In this document: in pieces, positions 29,047 to 37,123 of the stretch
How the letters are laid out: every line of letters starts with the position of its first letter
How positions within the stretch are numbered: the first letter of the stretch is position 1
Source of the DNA: Pseudomonadota bacterium
GTDB taxonomy: Bacteria; Pseudomonadota; Alphaproteobacteria; Sphingomonadales; Sphingomonadaceae
Assembly (NCBI GenBank): GCA_020160755.1
Contig: JAIUPN010000005.1
Location: forward strand, 62,001 to 126,000
Direction: 5' to 3'
Length of the DNA stretch: 64,000 nt
Made by a program: the position numbers and the translations under genes
The notes under the pieces: generated by a model
Told to the model about the DNA's origin: nothing
What the model saw: only the letters and a program-made list of their open reading frames with translations
Database searches by the model: none

Positions 29047-29307
29047 TCAGCTTTCGCCGAAGGGCGTGGTTCCGGCGGGCCGGCCGTCGGCGCCGAGGCT
29101 GACCTGCTCGATCCGCGCCTGCGCCGCGGCGAGCCGCGCTTCGCAATGGCCGCGCAGCGCGTGGCCGCGTTCATAGAGCACCACCGATTCCTCGAGGCTG
29201 ACGTCGCCGCTTTCGAGCCGCCGCACGATCGTTTCCAGCTCGCCCATCGCGGCTTCGAACGACAGCGAGGCGATATCAGCGGCGGCGGTTTCGGGGGTGT
29301 CCGTCAT
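29047..29307 (-). CDS. xseB: Exodeoxyribonuclease VII small subunit
   Basis: An 86-residue helical small subunit of ExoVII. The signature [39 protein letters not shown] is complete. It works with XseA (not in the window). It is the first gene of the xseB-ispA pair, a conserved order in proteobacteria. Confidence 0.95.
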   Translation of the reverse strand: MTDTPETAAADIASLSFEAAMGELETIVRRLESGDVSLEESVVLYERGHALRGHCEARLAAAQARIEQVSLGADGRPAGTTPFGES

Positions 29308-29390
29308 GCGCCTTGCTTTGGCCCCTTCGCCCCCCTGCGGTCAAGTGCGGTCGAGCTTGACGTCATCCCGCACCGCGATAGGCTCGCATC

Positions 29391-30044
29391 ATGTTCATCG
29401 GCCATTTCGCCCCGGCGCTGATCGCCGCCGCGCGCCCTAGGGCGGCGGGGCTCGGAACGCTGTTCGTCGCCGCGCAACTCGTCGACATCGGCTTTGCCAT
29501 ATTGCTGATCCCCGGCATCGAAGCGATGCGGATCGTCCCCGGCATCACCGCGATGAACCCGATGGACCTCCACCACATGCCCTACACGCACAGTCTGCTC
29601 GGGGCGCTGATCTGGGCGGCGGTTTTCGGCGCGGTCGTCTGGTTCGCAACGAAACGGAAAGAAGCGGCAATCGGTGCCGCGCTGGTGGTTGCCTCGCACT
29701 GGTTTATCGACCTGATCGTCCATATCCCCGACCTCACCCTCTATGGCATGCCGCCAAAGCTCGGGCTTGGCCTCTGGAACCATCCGCTGGCCGCGATGCC
29801 GCTGGAGATTCTGCTGATCGGCGGCGCGTTCCTTTATTATCTGCGCCGCACCGCTGCGCCGCAGCGCAATTGGCGGCTGTGGCTGCTCGCGGGCCTGCTC
29901 GTCTTCGCGCAGGCTGTCGACTGGTTCGGACCGAAGGAGCCGGCCTATTCGCTCGCCGTCCCGGCGACGATGCTCTTTGCTTATGCCCTGCTCGCCGGCA
30001 CCGCGGCATGGGCGGGCGCAAACCGGCAGCTCGCCGTCCGCTGA
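29391..30044 (+). CDS. Multi-pass membrane protein of unknown function (DUF457/YdjM-like features)
   Basis: A 217-residue protein with about five membrane segments. Histidine and aspartate residues sit in HHMPYTHSLLGAL (near residue 57) and SHWFIDLIVHIPD (near residue 105). This pattern resembles the YdjM/DUF457 group of putative membrane-bound metal-dependent hydrolases (THS...H...D..H), but I am not sure of the family. It is divergent from xseB across 83 bases, and alone. Confidence 0.6.
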   Translation: MFIGHFAPALIAAARPRAAGLGTLFVAAQLVDIGFAILLIPGIEAMRIVPGITAMNPMDLHHMPYTHSLLGALIWAAVFGAVVWFATKRKEAAIGAALVVASHWFIDLIVHIPDLTLYGMPPKLGLGLWNHPLAAMPLEILLIGGAFLYYLRRTAAPQRNWRLWLLAGLLVFAQAVDWFGPKEPAYSLAVPATMLFAYALLAGTAAWAGANRQLAVR

Positions 30045-30175
30045 ACCCGTTCGTTCGGCGCAATCGCGGTTCTGTTTTTTGCAATTGCTGGCGCCTGCGC
30101 CGCCCGTCATGCTGCACCGCACAAGAAGAGAGGGGCTCGAAGGCAAGTTTTGTTTTTCAGACAAGGACTTGCATC

Positions 30176-30472
30176 ATGAAGAAATATATTCTCCCGGCCC
30201 TCGGCCTGCTCGCGCTGGCCCCGACCGCCGCGCTTGCGCAGGACGACGCCACCAAGCGTTTCGAGCATGAAGGCGCGACCTACAGCTACACCGTCACCAA
30301 GGTGGGCGACACCCGCGTGATCAGCGGCGTCGAGGAACGCACCGGCAAGCCGTTCACGCTCCGCGTCGGCCAGCACCGCGTCCGCGGCACCGTCGGCTCG
30401 CAGCAGGTCAGCTTCGCGCTGCGCGACGTCGAACCGCTCGTAAAGCCCGCCGCGACCCTCGCCTCGCGCTAA
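30176..30472 (+). CDS. Small exported protein of unknown function
   Basis: A 98-residue protein with a clear signal peptide (MKKYILPALGLLALAPTAALA, cleavage before QDD). The mature part is a basic, beta-rich sequence of about 77 residues (FEHEGATYSYTVTKVGDTRVISGVEERTGKPF...) with no cysteines. Likely periplasmic. ATG at 30176 chosen because the signal peptide begins there; the frame is open far upstream through the preceding gene region, which is shadow. A hairpin terminator follows. Confidence 0.75.
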   Translation: MKKYILPALGLLALAPTAALAQDDATKRFEHEGATYSYTVTKVGDTRVISGVEERTGKPFTLRVGQHRVRGTVGSQQVSFALRDVEPLVKPAATLASR

Positions 30473-30488
30473 ACCTTCTCTCCGACCG

Positions 30489-30529
30489 CAGACCCCGTGA
30501 TGTTTTCGCATCATGGGGTCTGTTCGTTT
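30489..30529 (+). terminator. Terminator hairpin before purL
   Basis: A 14-base stem with one mismatch (30489-30502 with 30509-30522, CAGACCCC core) and a 6-base loop TTTTCG, followed by TTCGTTTC. It separates the small exported protein gene from purL. Confidence 0.65.
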
Positions 30530-30555
30530 CGCGCGCACGGGGTTAAAGGCGCGCC

Positions 30556-32811
30556 ATGACTCAGACAGCAACCGCGCCCGCCTCCGTCATCACCCCAGAG
30601 ATCGTCGCCGAACACGGCCTGTCTCCGGAAGAATATGATCGCGTCCTGAACGCGATCGGGCGCGAGCCGAACCTCGTCGAACTCGGCATTTTCTCGGTCA
30701 TGTGGTCGGAGCATTGCAGCTATAAAAGCTCGCGCCTCCATTTGAAGAAACTGCCGACCGAGGCGCCGTGGGTGATCTGCGGCCCCGGCGAAAACGCGGG
30801 CGTGATCGACATCGGCGAAGGCGAAGGCGGCAAGAAGCTCGCCGCGATCTTCAAGATGGAGAGCCACAACCACCCGTCGTATATCGAACCCTATCAGGGC
30901 GCGGCAACCGGCGTCGGCGGCATCCTCCGCGACGTCTTCACGATGGGCGCGCGCCCCGTCGCGAACCTCAACGCGCTGCGTTTCGGCCGCCCCGACCATC
31001 CGAAGATGAAGCATCTCATCTCGGGCGTCGTCCACGGCATCGGCGGCTACGGCAATTGCGTCGGCGTGCCCACGGTCGGCGGCGAGGTCAATTTCCACAA
31101 GGCCTATGACGGCAACATCCTCGTCAACGCGATGACCGTCGGCGTCGCCGAACAGGACAAGATCTTCTACTCGGCCGCATCGGGCGTCGGCAATCCGATC
31201 GTCTATGTCGGCTCGAAAACCGGCCGCGACGGCATTCACGGCGCGACGATGGCGTCGGCCGACTTCGGCGAGGATGCCGAGGAAAAGCGCCCGACCGTGC
31301 AGGTCGGCGACCCCTTCACCGAGAAATTGCTGATCGAGGCGTGCCTCGAACTGATGGCGTCGGACGCGATCGTCGCGATCCAGGACATGGGCGCCGCGGG
31401 CCTCACCTCGTCGTCGGTCGAAATGGCGTCGAAGGGCGGCGTCGGCCTCCACCTCAAGATGGACGACGTGCCGCAGCGCGAAACCGGCATGACGGCGTAT
31501 GAGATGATGCTGTCCGAATCGCAGGAACGCATGCTGATGGTGCTGAAGCCCGGCCGCGAGGATTTCGCGGCGGCGATCTTCCACAAATGGGAACTCGATT
31601 TCGCGGTCATCGGCACCGTCACCGACACCGGCCGCATGGTGCTCGAACATCATGGCGAGATCGTGTGCGATATCCCGCTCGCGCCGCTCGCCGACGATGC
31701 GCCGCTCTATGACCGCCCGCACGTCCCGACGCCGAAGCAGGCCGAGCTGACGAACGTCCCCGAAACGAAGGATGTCGCGGCCGACCTCAAGACCTTGATG
31801 GGCACCCCCGATATCGCCAGCCGTCGCTGGATCTGGGAGCAGTACGACAGCCAGGTCGGCGCCGACACGGTGCAGACCGGCGGCGACGCCGCGCTCGTGC
31901 GCATCCACGGCACCAACCGCGCGCTCGCGATGAGCACCGACTGCACCCCGCGCTATTGCTACGCCGACCCGGTCGAAGGCGGCAAGCAGGCGGTCGCCGA
32001 AACCTGGCGCAACATCAGCGCGGTCGGCGCGACCCCGCTCGCGATCACCAACTGCCTGAACTTCGCGAACCCGCAGCGTCCCGAAATCATGGGCCAGATC
32101 GTCGGCTGCCTCGACGGCATGGCGCAGGCGTGTATCGCGCTCGACTATCCGATCGTCTCGGGCAACGTCAGCCTCTATAACGAGAGCAAGGCGACCGGCG
32201 GCGGCAGCGCGATCCTGCCGACTCCCGCGATCGGCGGCGTCGGCGTGATCGAGGACCTCGCGCGCGCCGTGGGGATCGGTTTCAAACGCACCGGTGACAT
32301 TGTATTGGCTGTCGGCGAACGCGCCGGCCACCTCGGCCAGTCGGTGTGGCTGCGCGAAATCCTCGGCCGCGAGGAAGGCCCGCCGCCGCCCGTCGACCTC
32401 CGCGCCGAAAAGCGCACCGGCGACTTCATCCGCGGCGCGATCAACGCCGGCTGGATCACCGCCTGCCACGACGTCTCCGACGGCGGCATGGCGGTGACGC
32501 TCGCCGAAATGGCCTTGAAGTCGAACATCGGCGTGCTCGTCAGCGAAGAGCAGCCGTTCGGCGTCGCCGAAAGCTTCTTCGGCGAGGATCAGGGCCTGTA
32601 TCTGGTCACCGTGTGCGATACCTGCCTAGCCGACTTCCTCGACGCCGCGGGCCGCGCCGACGTGCCGGTCGATCCGGTCGGGCGCACGATCAAGGACCGC
32701 ATCGTCTTCGAACTCGAAGGCAGCGACCATCAGGTGACGCTCGCCGAACTCCGCGACGCGCACGAGGGCTTCTTCCCGAATCTGATGGGTGCCGACGCGG
32801 CGCTCGCCTGA
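30556..32811 (+). CDS. purL: Phosphoribosylformylglycinamidine synthase subunit PurL
   Basis: ATP-dependent synthesis of FGAM in de novo purine biosynthesis, together with PurQ and PurS (not in the window). At 751 residues it is the small, multi-subunit type. Landmarks: [16 protein letters not shown] near residue 50, [30 protein letters not shown], the internal repeat with NLSLYNES-like [13 protein letters not shown], and [18 protein letters not shown]. Start ATG at 30556. Its stop overlaps the next gene's ATG by one base. Confidence 0.96.
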   Translation: MTQTATAPASVITPEIVAEHGLSPEEYDRVLNAIGREPNLVELGIFSVMWSEHCSYKSSRLHLKKLPTEAPWVICGPGENAGVIDIGEGEGGKKLAAIFKMESHNHPSYIEPYQGAATGVGGILRDVFTMGARPVANLNALRFGRPDHPKMKHLISGVVHGIGGYGNCVGVPTVGGEVNFHKAYDGNILVNAMTVGVAEQDKIFYSAASGVGNPIVYVGSKTGRDGIHGATMASADFGEDAEEKRPTVQVGDPFTEKLLIEACLELMASDAIVAIQDMGAAGLTSSSVEMASKGGVGLHLKMDDVPQRETGMTAYEMMLSESQERMLMVLKPGREDFAAAIFHKWELDFAVIGTVTDTGRMVLEHHGEIVCDIPLAPLADDAPLYDRPHVPTPKQAELTNVPETKDVAADLKTLMGTPDIASRRWIWEQYDSQVGADTVQTGGDAALVRIHGTNRALAMSTDCTPRYCYADPVEGGKQAVAETWRNISAVGATPLAITNCLNFANPQRPEIMGQIVGCLDGMAQACIALDYPIVSGNVSLYNESKATGGGSAILPTPAIGGVGVIEDLARAVGIGFKRTGDIVLAVGERAGHLGQSVWLREILGREEGPPPPVDLRAEKRTGDFIRGAINAGWITACHDVSDGGMAVTLAEMALKSNIGVLVSEEQPFGVAESFFGEDQGLYLVTVCDTCLADFLDAAGRADVPVDPVGRTIKDRIVFELEGSDHQVTLAELRDAHEGFFPNLMGADAALA

Positions 32812-33365
32812 TGCGGCGCGCGCTCGTCGCACTCGCACTGCTGACGATCGCCCTGCCCGTTCAGGCCGCGCCCCGCACGGTCACGTCGCCGCAGCAACTG
32901 CCCGCCGACCATGCGCGGCCGCGCATCTTTCTGGGCGGCAGCATCGACATGGGCCGCGCGGTCGACTGGCAGGCCGAACTCGTGAAGTCGCTCGGCGACC
33001 TTGACGTCGTGTTTCTCAATCCGCGGCGCCCCGACTGGAACCCCGCGTGGACACCCGTCGCGGAGGAGCCCGAATTTCGGCGGCAGGTCGAATGGGAACT
33101 GGCCGCGCTCGAATCGGCCGACATCATCGTGATGTATTTCGCTCCGGGTTCGCAAAGCCCGGTCAGCCTGCTCGAAACGGGTCTCCATGCGCGCGGCGGA
33201 AAACTGATCCTGCTTTGCCCCGAAGGCTTTTGGCGCAAGGGCAATGTCGATATCACGGCGGAACGCTATGGTATCGAACAGGTCGCGACGATGGACGAAC
33301 TCGCCGCGGCGGTGCAGCACCGGGTGGCGAACTGGACGAAGCCGGCGACACCGGTCAGGGAGTGA
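32811..33365 (+). CDS. Signal-peptide-bearing nucleoside 2-deoxyribosyltransferase-like protein
   Basis: A 184-residue protein with an N-terminal signal ([20 protein letters not shown]) and a fold of the nucleoside 2-deoxyribosyltransferase-like kind: IFLGGSIDMGRAVDWQ (residues 39-54), WELAALESADIIVMYF, and SLLETGLHA with the presumed catalytic Glu122. The family normally works on cytosolic nucleosides or related metabolites; the export signal is unusual. The ATG overlaps the purL stop (TGATG), so it is translated with purL. If the N-terminus is not cleaved, it could be membrane-anchored instead. Confidence 0.72.
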   Translation: MRRALVALALLTIALPVQAAPRTVTSPQQLPADHARPRIFLGGSIDMGRAVDWQAELVKSLGDLDVVFLNPRRPDWNPAWTPVAEEPEFRRQVEWELAALESADIIVMYFAPGSQSPVSLLETGLHARGGKLILLCPEGFWRKGNVDITAERYGIEQVATMDELAAAVQHRVANWTKPATPVRE

Positions 33366-33372
33366 CGAGCCG

Positions 33373-34110
33373 ATGAGCATCCATGTCGGAATCGGGGGCT
33401 GGACCTTCGAACCGTGGCGCGGCCCCTTCTATCCTGCCGGCCTCGCGCAGAAGCGCGAGCTCGAATATGCCGGACAGCATCTGACCGGGATCGAGATCAA
33501 CGGCACCTATTATGGCAGCCAGAAGCCCGAGACCTTTGCCAATTGGGCGGCGTCGGTGCCCGACGGCTTCCGGTTCAGCGTCAAGGCCTCACGCTTCACG
33601 ACCAACCGCAAGGTGTTGAAAGAAGGCGCCGCATCGATCGAGAAGTTCCTGACGCAGGGGCTGACACGGCTTGGCGACCGGCTCGGCCCGATCCACTGGC
33701 AGTTCATGGCGACGAAAAAGTTCGACCGCGACGATTTCGCGGGCTTCCTCGACCTGCTTCCCGATACGCAGGATGGCCTGAAGCTGCGCCACGCGATCGA
33801 GGTCCGCGACGAAAGCTTCCGCGATCCGGCCTTTATCGACATGCTGCGCGAGCGGAACATGGCGGTCGTCTTTGCCGACAGCGACGAATTTCCGTGCATC
33901 GACGAACAGACCGCCGACTTCACCTATGCGCGGCTTCAGCGCAGTCAGGAAGATGTCGAAACCGGCTATGACGCCAAGGCGCTCGACGGGTGGGCAAAGC
34001 GAGCCCGCGACTGGGCGCAGGGCGACCGCGACGTCTATCTCTTCTTCATCTCGGGCGCGAAGGTCCGCAACCCCGCGGCCGCGCAGGCGCTGATTGCAAA
34101 GCTGGACTAG
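33373..34110 (+). CDS. DUF72 domain protein
   Basis: A 245-residue TIM-barrel protein of the DUF72/YecE family. Landmarks: IHVGIGGWTFEPWRGPFYPAGL at the start, GIEINGTYYGSQKPETFANWA, RFSVKASRFTT and YARLQRS. Function is unknown; the family is widely conserved. It starts 7 bases after the deoxyribosyltransferase-like gene, so it may belong to the purL transcript. Confidence 0.9.
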   Translation: MSIHVGIGGWTFEPWRGPFYPAGLAQKRELEYAGQHLTGIEINGTYYGSQKPETFANWAASVPDGFRFSVKASRFTTNRKVLKEGAASIEKFLTQGLTRLGDRLGPIHWQFMATKKFDRDDFAGFLDLLPDTQDGLKLRHAIEVRDESFRDPAFIDMLRERNMAVVFADSDEFPCIDEQTADFTYARLQRSQEDVETGYDAKALDGWAKRARDWAQGDRDVYLFFISGAKVRNPAAAQALIAKLD

Positions 34111-34139
34111 CTGGCCCCCGGCTTTCGCCGGGGAACAGA

Positions 34140-34919
34140 TCAGGCCATCGCCGCCTTTGCCGCGAGGAAGTTGTACGGATCGATCCCGCGGTTGCGGTAG
34201 GCGCGGTGCGCTTCCTGATAGAGCGTCGGCTCGCCGATGCCGAGGCGCGCGCGGGCGGCTTCGAGCGGTTCGGCGAGCAGCGAACGGATATCCTGCTCGA
34301 TGATCGCCTTTGCCGCCTTGCCGTGACGCTGGCCCTGACGGATCGCGCCCATCACCGGCGCGTCGCTCTTGACGCCGCGCTTCACTTCATAGCCACCGGC
34401 ATAGGCAATGAAGGCATTGCCGTAGTTGCCCGTCTGGCCATAGGTGAAGCCGAGCACGCACTGTTCGCCGAGCGCGTCGCGGCCATAGCCGGTCAGGATG
34501 TGAAACAGGTCGTGCGTGTCGCGCAGACGGTTCGAATACCATTGCACCTGATCGTCATATTGCGGGCGGCCCATCTTGTCGCTTTCGGCGACGAGGCCCG
34601 CGGCCGACAGGCCCTCGCGGCGCATGAAGGTGACATAAGCGTGGCCGACGCTGCCCTCGGGCAGTTCGTCGATCCAGGCATGGTCGTCGAGCAGGTCGGG
34701 CAAATAGGGTTCGCGTGCCATCAGCTTCTGGCCGAAATCGCTTGTCACAAAGGCGCGCGCATCGTCCATGAAGCCCTTGCGCGGCAAATTCTCGAAGATG
34801 TGGAACACCTGTTCGGTGTCTTCCTTGTCCTTGATGAGCTTGCGGAAATGCGCGAACGCCTTGAACGGGCGGAACTTCTGCGGCTGGCGGTCGGGATGGG
34901 AGAAGATGGTGGGGGTCAT
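34140..34919 (-). CDS. coq4: Coq4 family ubiquinone biosynthesis protein
   Basis: A 259-residue Coq4 protein. The family metal motif HDxxH-x11-E is intact: HDLFH at residues 136-140 and Glu152, within RDTHDLFHILTGYGRD. In eukaryotes COQ4 is required for removal/oxidation of C1 of the coenzyme Q head group, and bacterial relatives occur in alphaproteobacteria. No other ubi genes are near. It is divergent from DUF418, and its promoter carries a 23-base palindromic motif almost identical to one at the tetR/PF10118 locus, so it is probably controlled by that TetR regulator. Start ATG at 34919 gives a leader of roughly 27 bases. Confidence 0.85.
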   Translation of the reverse strand: MTPTIFSHPDRQPQKFRPFKAFAHFRKLIKDKEDTEQVFHIFENLPRKGFMDDARAFVTSDFGQKLMAREPYLPDLLDDHAWIDELPEGSVGHAYVTFMRREGLSAAGLVAESDKMGRPQYDDQVQWYSNRLRDTHDLFHILTGYGRDALGEQCVLGFTYGQTGNYGNAFIAYAGGYEVKRGVKSDAPVMGAIRQGQRHGKAAKAIIEQDIRSLLAEPLEAARARLGIGEPTLYQEAHRAYRNRGIDPYNFLAAKAAMA

Positions 34920-34961
34920 AGGTCGTTCCCGTTCGAATCATCTGATGCTGGTGAAATAGCA

Positions 34962-34984
34962 TTACTGACATGGATGTCAATAGT
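34962..34984 (-). promoter_or_regulatory. Putative TetR operator overlapping the coq4 -35 box
   Basis: Contains the perfect palindrome TGACAT-GG-ATGTCA (34966-34979). On the minus strand TTGACA (34980-34975) is followed after 16 bases by TATTTC (34958-34953), a good sigma70 promoter for coq4. Flanks TTACT and ATAGT are also shared with the site at 53434-53456: 20 of 23 positions are identical. Confidence 0.7.
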
Positions 34985-35049
34985 ACGTTAAAGCGCTGGA
35001 CGGATCGCCGCCCCCACCGTTATAGGCGAATAATACAGTGGAGGGCGAT

Positions 35050-36291
35050 ATGCGCGAAGATGGACAAGTTGCGGGCGAACGCCTCGTCACCCTCGACGCG
35101 CTGCGCGGCTTTGCGGTGATGGGCATTCTGGCGATGAACATCGTCGCCTTTGCAATGCCCGAAATGGCCTATGTTTCGCCGCGCGCCTACGGCGGCGAAA
35201 CGCCGTCCGACATCGCCGCCTGGGCGCTCGGCTTCCTGCTGTTCGACGGCAAGATGCGCGGGCTTTTCTCGATCCTGTTCGGGGCGAGCATGCTCTTGAT
35301 CATCGACCGCGCCGAAGCGGGCGGCCAGAACCCCGGATCGGTGCATTATCGCCGCATGGCGTGGCTCGCGGTCTTCGGCCTCTGCCATTATTTCTTCATC
35401 TGGTGGGGCGACATATTGTTCCTCTATGCCGCGGTCGGCTGCATCGCCTTCCGCTTCCGCGCGTGGGAGCCGCGCCGGCTGATCAAATGGGCGCTCGGCC
35501 TTTTCACCCTCGGCGTCGTGCTGACCTCGCTGTTCTTCGGCGCGCAGCTTGCCATCGCAAGTGCCGCCGACGACCCCGCCTCGCCAATGGCCGAGGCCGG
35601 GCGCGAGATCCGCGCCGAATATGCGAAGATCGACGGCGAGGTGACCGAGGAACTCGCGCTGTATCGTGGCCCCTATCTGCCGATCCTCGGCGAGCGTCTG
35701 GACAGCGCGGCCAATCCGTTCATCGGCGTGCTGATGACAATGTTCGAAACGCTGCCGCTGATGATGCTCGGCATGGCGCTGTTCCGCAACGGCTTCCTGA
35801 CCGGCGCATGGGCAGCCGCCGATTACCTGCGGACGGCGCGGCGCTGGCTGACGCCCGGCGTAGCGCTGACATTGCTGGTCGGCTGGCTCCAGTGGCGCTC
35901 GGGCTTCGACTATCTCGTCGGGGTCAACGCCTTCATGGCGTGGGCGGGGCCGGGACGGCTGATGATGACGATCGCCTATGCCGCGCTGCTCGTGCTGCTG
36001 ATCCAGCGCGCGCGCGCCAGCGCGGGCATCGCGCGCGTCGCCGCCGCAGGGCGCGCCGCCTTTTCGAACTATCTCGGCACCAGCATCGTGATGACGACGA
36101 TCTTCTACGGCTACGGGATCGGACTGTTCGGCGACGTCGGTCGCTGGACGCTCTATCTGTTCTGCATCGGCATGTGGGCCGTTATGCTGCTCTGGTCGAA
36201 GCCATGGCTCGATCGCTTTCGCTATGGCCCGCTCGAATGGCTGTGGCGCAGCCTCGCGCGCGGATCGCTCCAGCCGATGCGGAAAGGGTGA
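35050..36291 (+). CDS. DUF418 domain membrane protein
   Basis: A 413-residue multi-pass membrane protein. The N-terminal RLVTLDALRGFAVMGILAMNI is the heparan-acetyltransferase-like DUF418 signature, followed by FSILFGASMLLI and eight to ten further membrane segments; the C-terminal DUF418 part has FSNYLGTSIVMTTIFYGYGIGLFG. Role unknown; transport or acyl transfer across the membrane has been proposed for relatives. ATG at 35050 has GGAGGG about 5 bases upstream, better than the GTG at 35038. It is divergent from coq4, so the operator there might touch it too. Confidence 0.9.
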   Translation: MREDGQVAGERLVTLDALRGFAVMGILAMNIVAFAMPEMAYVSPRAYGGETPSDIAAWALGFLLFDGKMRGLFSILFGASMLLIIDRAEAGGQNPGSVHYRRMAWLAVFGLCHYFFIWWGDILFLYAAVGCIAFRFRAWEPRRLIKWALGLFTLGVVLTSLFFGAQLAIASAADDPASPMAEAGREIRAEYAKIDGEVTEELALYRGPYLPILGERLDSAANPFIGVLMTMFETLPLMMLGMALFRNGFLTGAWAAADYLRTARRWLTPGVALTLLVGWLQWRSGFDYLVGVNAFMAWAGPGRLMMTIAYAALLVLLIQRARASAGIARVAAAGRAAFSNYLGTSIVMTTIFYGYGIGLFGDVGRWTLYLFCIGMWAVMLLWSKPWLDRFRYGPLEWLWRSLARGSLQPMRKG

Positions 36292-36296
36292 TGTCA

Positions 36297-36358
36297 TTTC
36301 CGACTGACGTCGGAAACGGCACCGGGCCCGTGCCGCCTCAGCTTCGATTCATCGAAGC
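36297..36358. terminator. Three tandem hairpins between convergent genes
   Basis: Between DUF418 (plus) and Hpt (minus): TTTCCGAC/GTCGGAAA (36297-36316, loop 4), CGGCAC/GTGCCG (36317-36335) and GCTTCGA/TCGAAGC (36341-36358, loop 4). All are perfect stems of 6-8 bases within 62 bases, none with a long T-run. A bidirectional transcript end is likely. Confidence 0.55.
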
Positions 36359-36370
36359 CGCCAATAATCG

Positions 36371-36775
36371 TCAGTAACCGACGGCGCGGCCGAAACCCGC
36401 CGGACGGCGCTGGACGAGCGGGTTCGCTTCGCGCTCGAGCGCGCCGAGCGTCTCTTCGAACAGCCGGCGCAGTTCGACGACGCGCGGCAGATATTCTTCG
36501 GGGCTCGTCTGGCTTTCGACGCAGCGCCGCGCGAACATCTCGATATCTTCCGACAGCGCACCGAGCTTTTCGCCGCCGAACTGGCGCGCTTCGCTTTTCA
36601 GCGTGTGCGCGGGCATCACGAGGCCGCGCGCATCGCGGGCGCGCATCGCCTCTTCGATCGCGGCGACCGATTTGGTGCCATCTTCGCGGAAATAGCCGAG
36701 AATCCGCACAAACGCCGCGCCCAACTGGGTGCGCGTCGCGCGAAACTCATCCCAATCGACCAGGATTTCGTCCAA
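36371..36775 (-). CDS. Hpt-domain phosphotransfer protein
   Basis: A 134-residue single-domain histidine phosphotransfer protein. The phosphorylated His lies in MPAHTLKSEARQFGGEKLGAL, the usual Hpt helix (HxLKxxAxxxGxxxL). No kinase or receiver gene is adjacent, so its partners are elsewhere; a hybrid kinase is encoded at the left end of this window. The first codon appears to be TTG at 36775 with AAGGGA upstream. Confidence 0.85.
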   Translation of the reverse strand: MDEILVDWDEFRATRTQLGAAFVRILGYFREDGTKSVAAIEEAMRARDARGLVMPAHTLKSEARQFGGEKLGALSEDIEMFARRCVESQTSPEEYLPRVVELRRLFEETLGALEREANPLVQRRPAGFGRAVGY

Positions 36776-36838
36776 TGCTTTCGTCCCTTGGTGTTCAAAT
36801 TCGGTCGTGGTCCCAGCCGACCCATGCCGAGTTTGGGT

Positions 36839-36858
36839 AAAAAAGACGTTACGGCGTC
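36839..36858 (-). terminator. Possible weak terminator after tusA
   Basis: On the minus strand GACG-ccgtaa-CGTC is followed by six T. The stem is only 4 bases, so this is tentative. It stands between tusA and the Hpt gene. Confidence 0.3.
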
Positions 36859-36892
36859 AGCGGCGGTGTGCGGAAAGCCGTCCCGCTTTGGA

Positions 36893-37123
36893 TCAGCGCC
36901 GGACGCGCCAGCGTCCTTCGCCGGCGTCGGTCGCGCCGTCCTCGACCAGCCAGCCATGCTCGTCCGCCAGCGCCGCGACTTCGCGCCCGGCCTGCGGATC
37001 GTCGGCGATCAGCAGCACGTCGGCCGCCTCGCGCATCGCGCGCGCCAGCCGCAGCGCCGGCCAGGGACAGCGCATTCCGCGTGCATCGACGACCAGCGTC
37101 CCCAATGCCTCAGGCGCCGTCAT
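36893..37123 (-). CDS. TusA/SirA-like sulfur carrier protein
   Basis: A 76-residue protein of the TusA family. The motif MRCPWPALRLARAM carries the single reactive Cys of the CPxP signature. Family members relay sulfur in tRNA thiolation, molybdopterin or dsr-type pathways. Its ATG overlaps the der stop by four bases, so it is coupled to der, a link not explained by known function. Confidence 0.85.
   Translation of the reverse strand: MTAPEALGTLVVDARGMRCPWPALRLARAMREAADVLLIADDPQAGREVAALADEHGWLVEDGATDAGEGRWRVRR

Noticed and set aside
34970..35049. Short frame starting MDVNSTLKRW in the coq4/DUF418 region
   Set aside because: Begins inside the palindrome, has no ribosome site and is out of frame with DUF418; similarity to the tetR start region comes from the shared operator.
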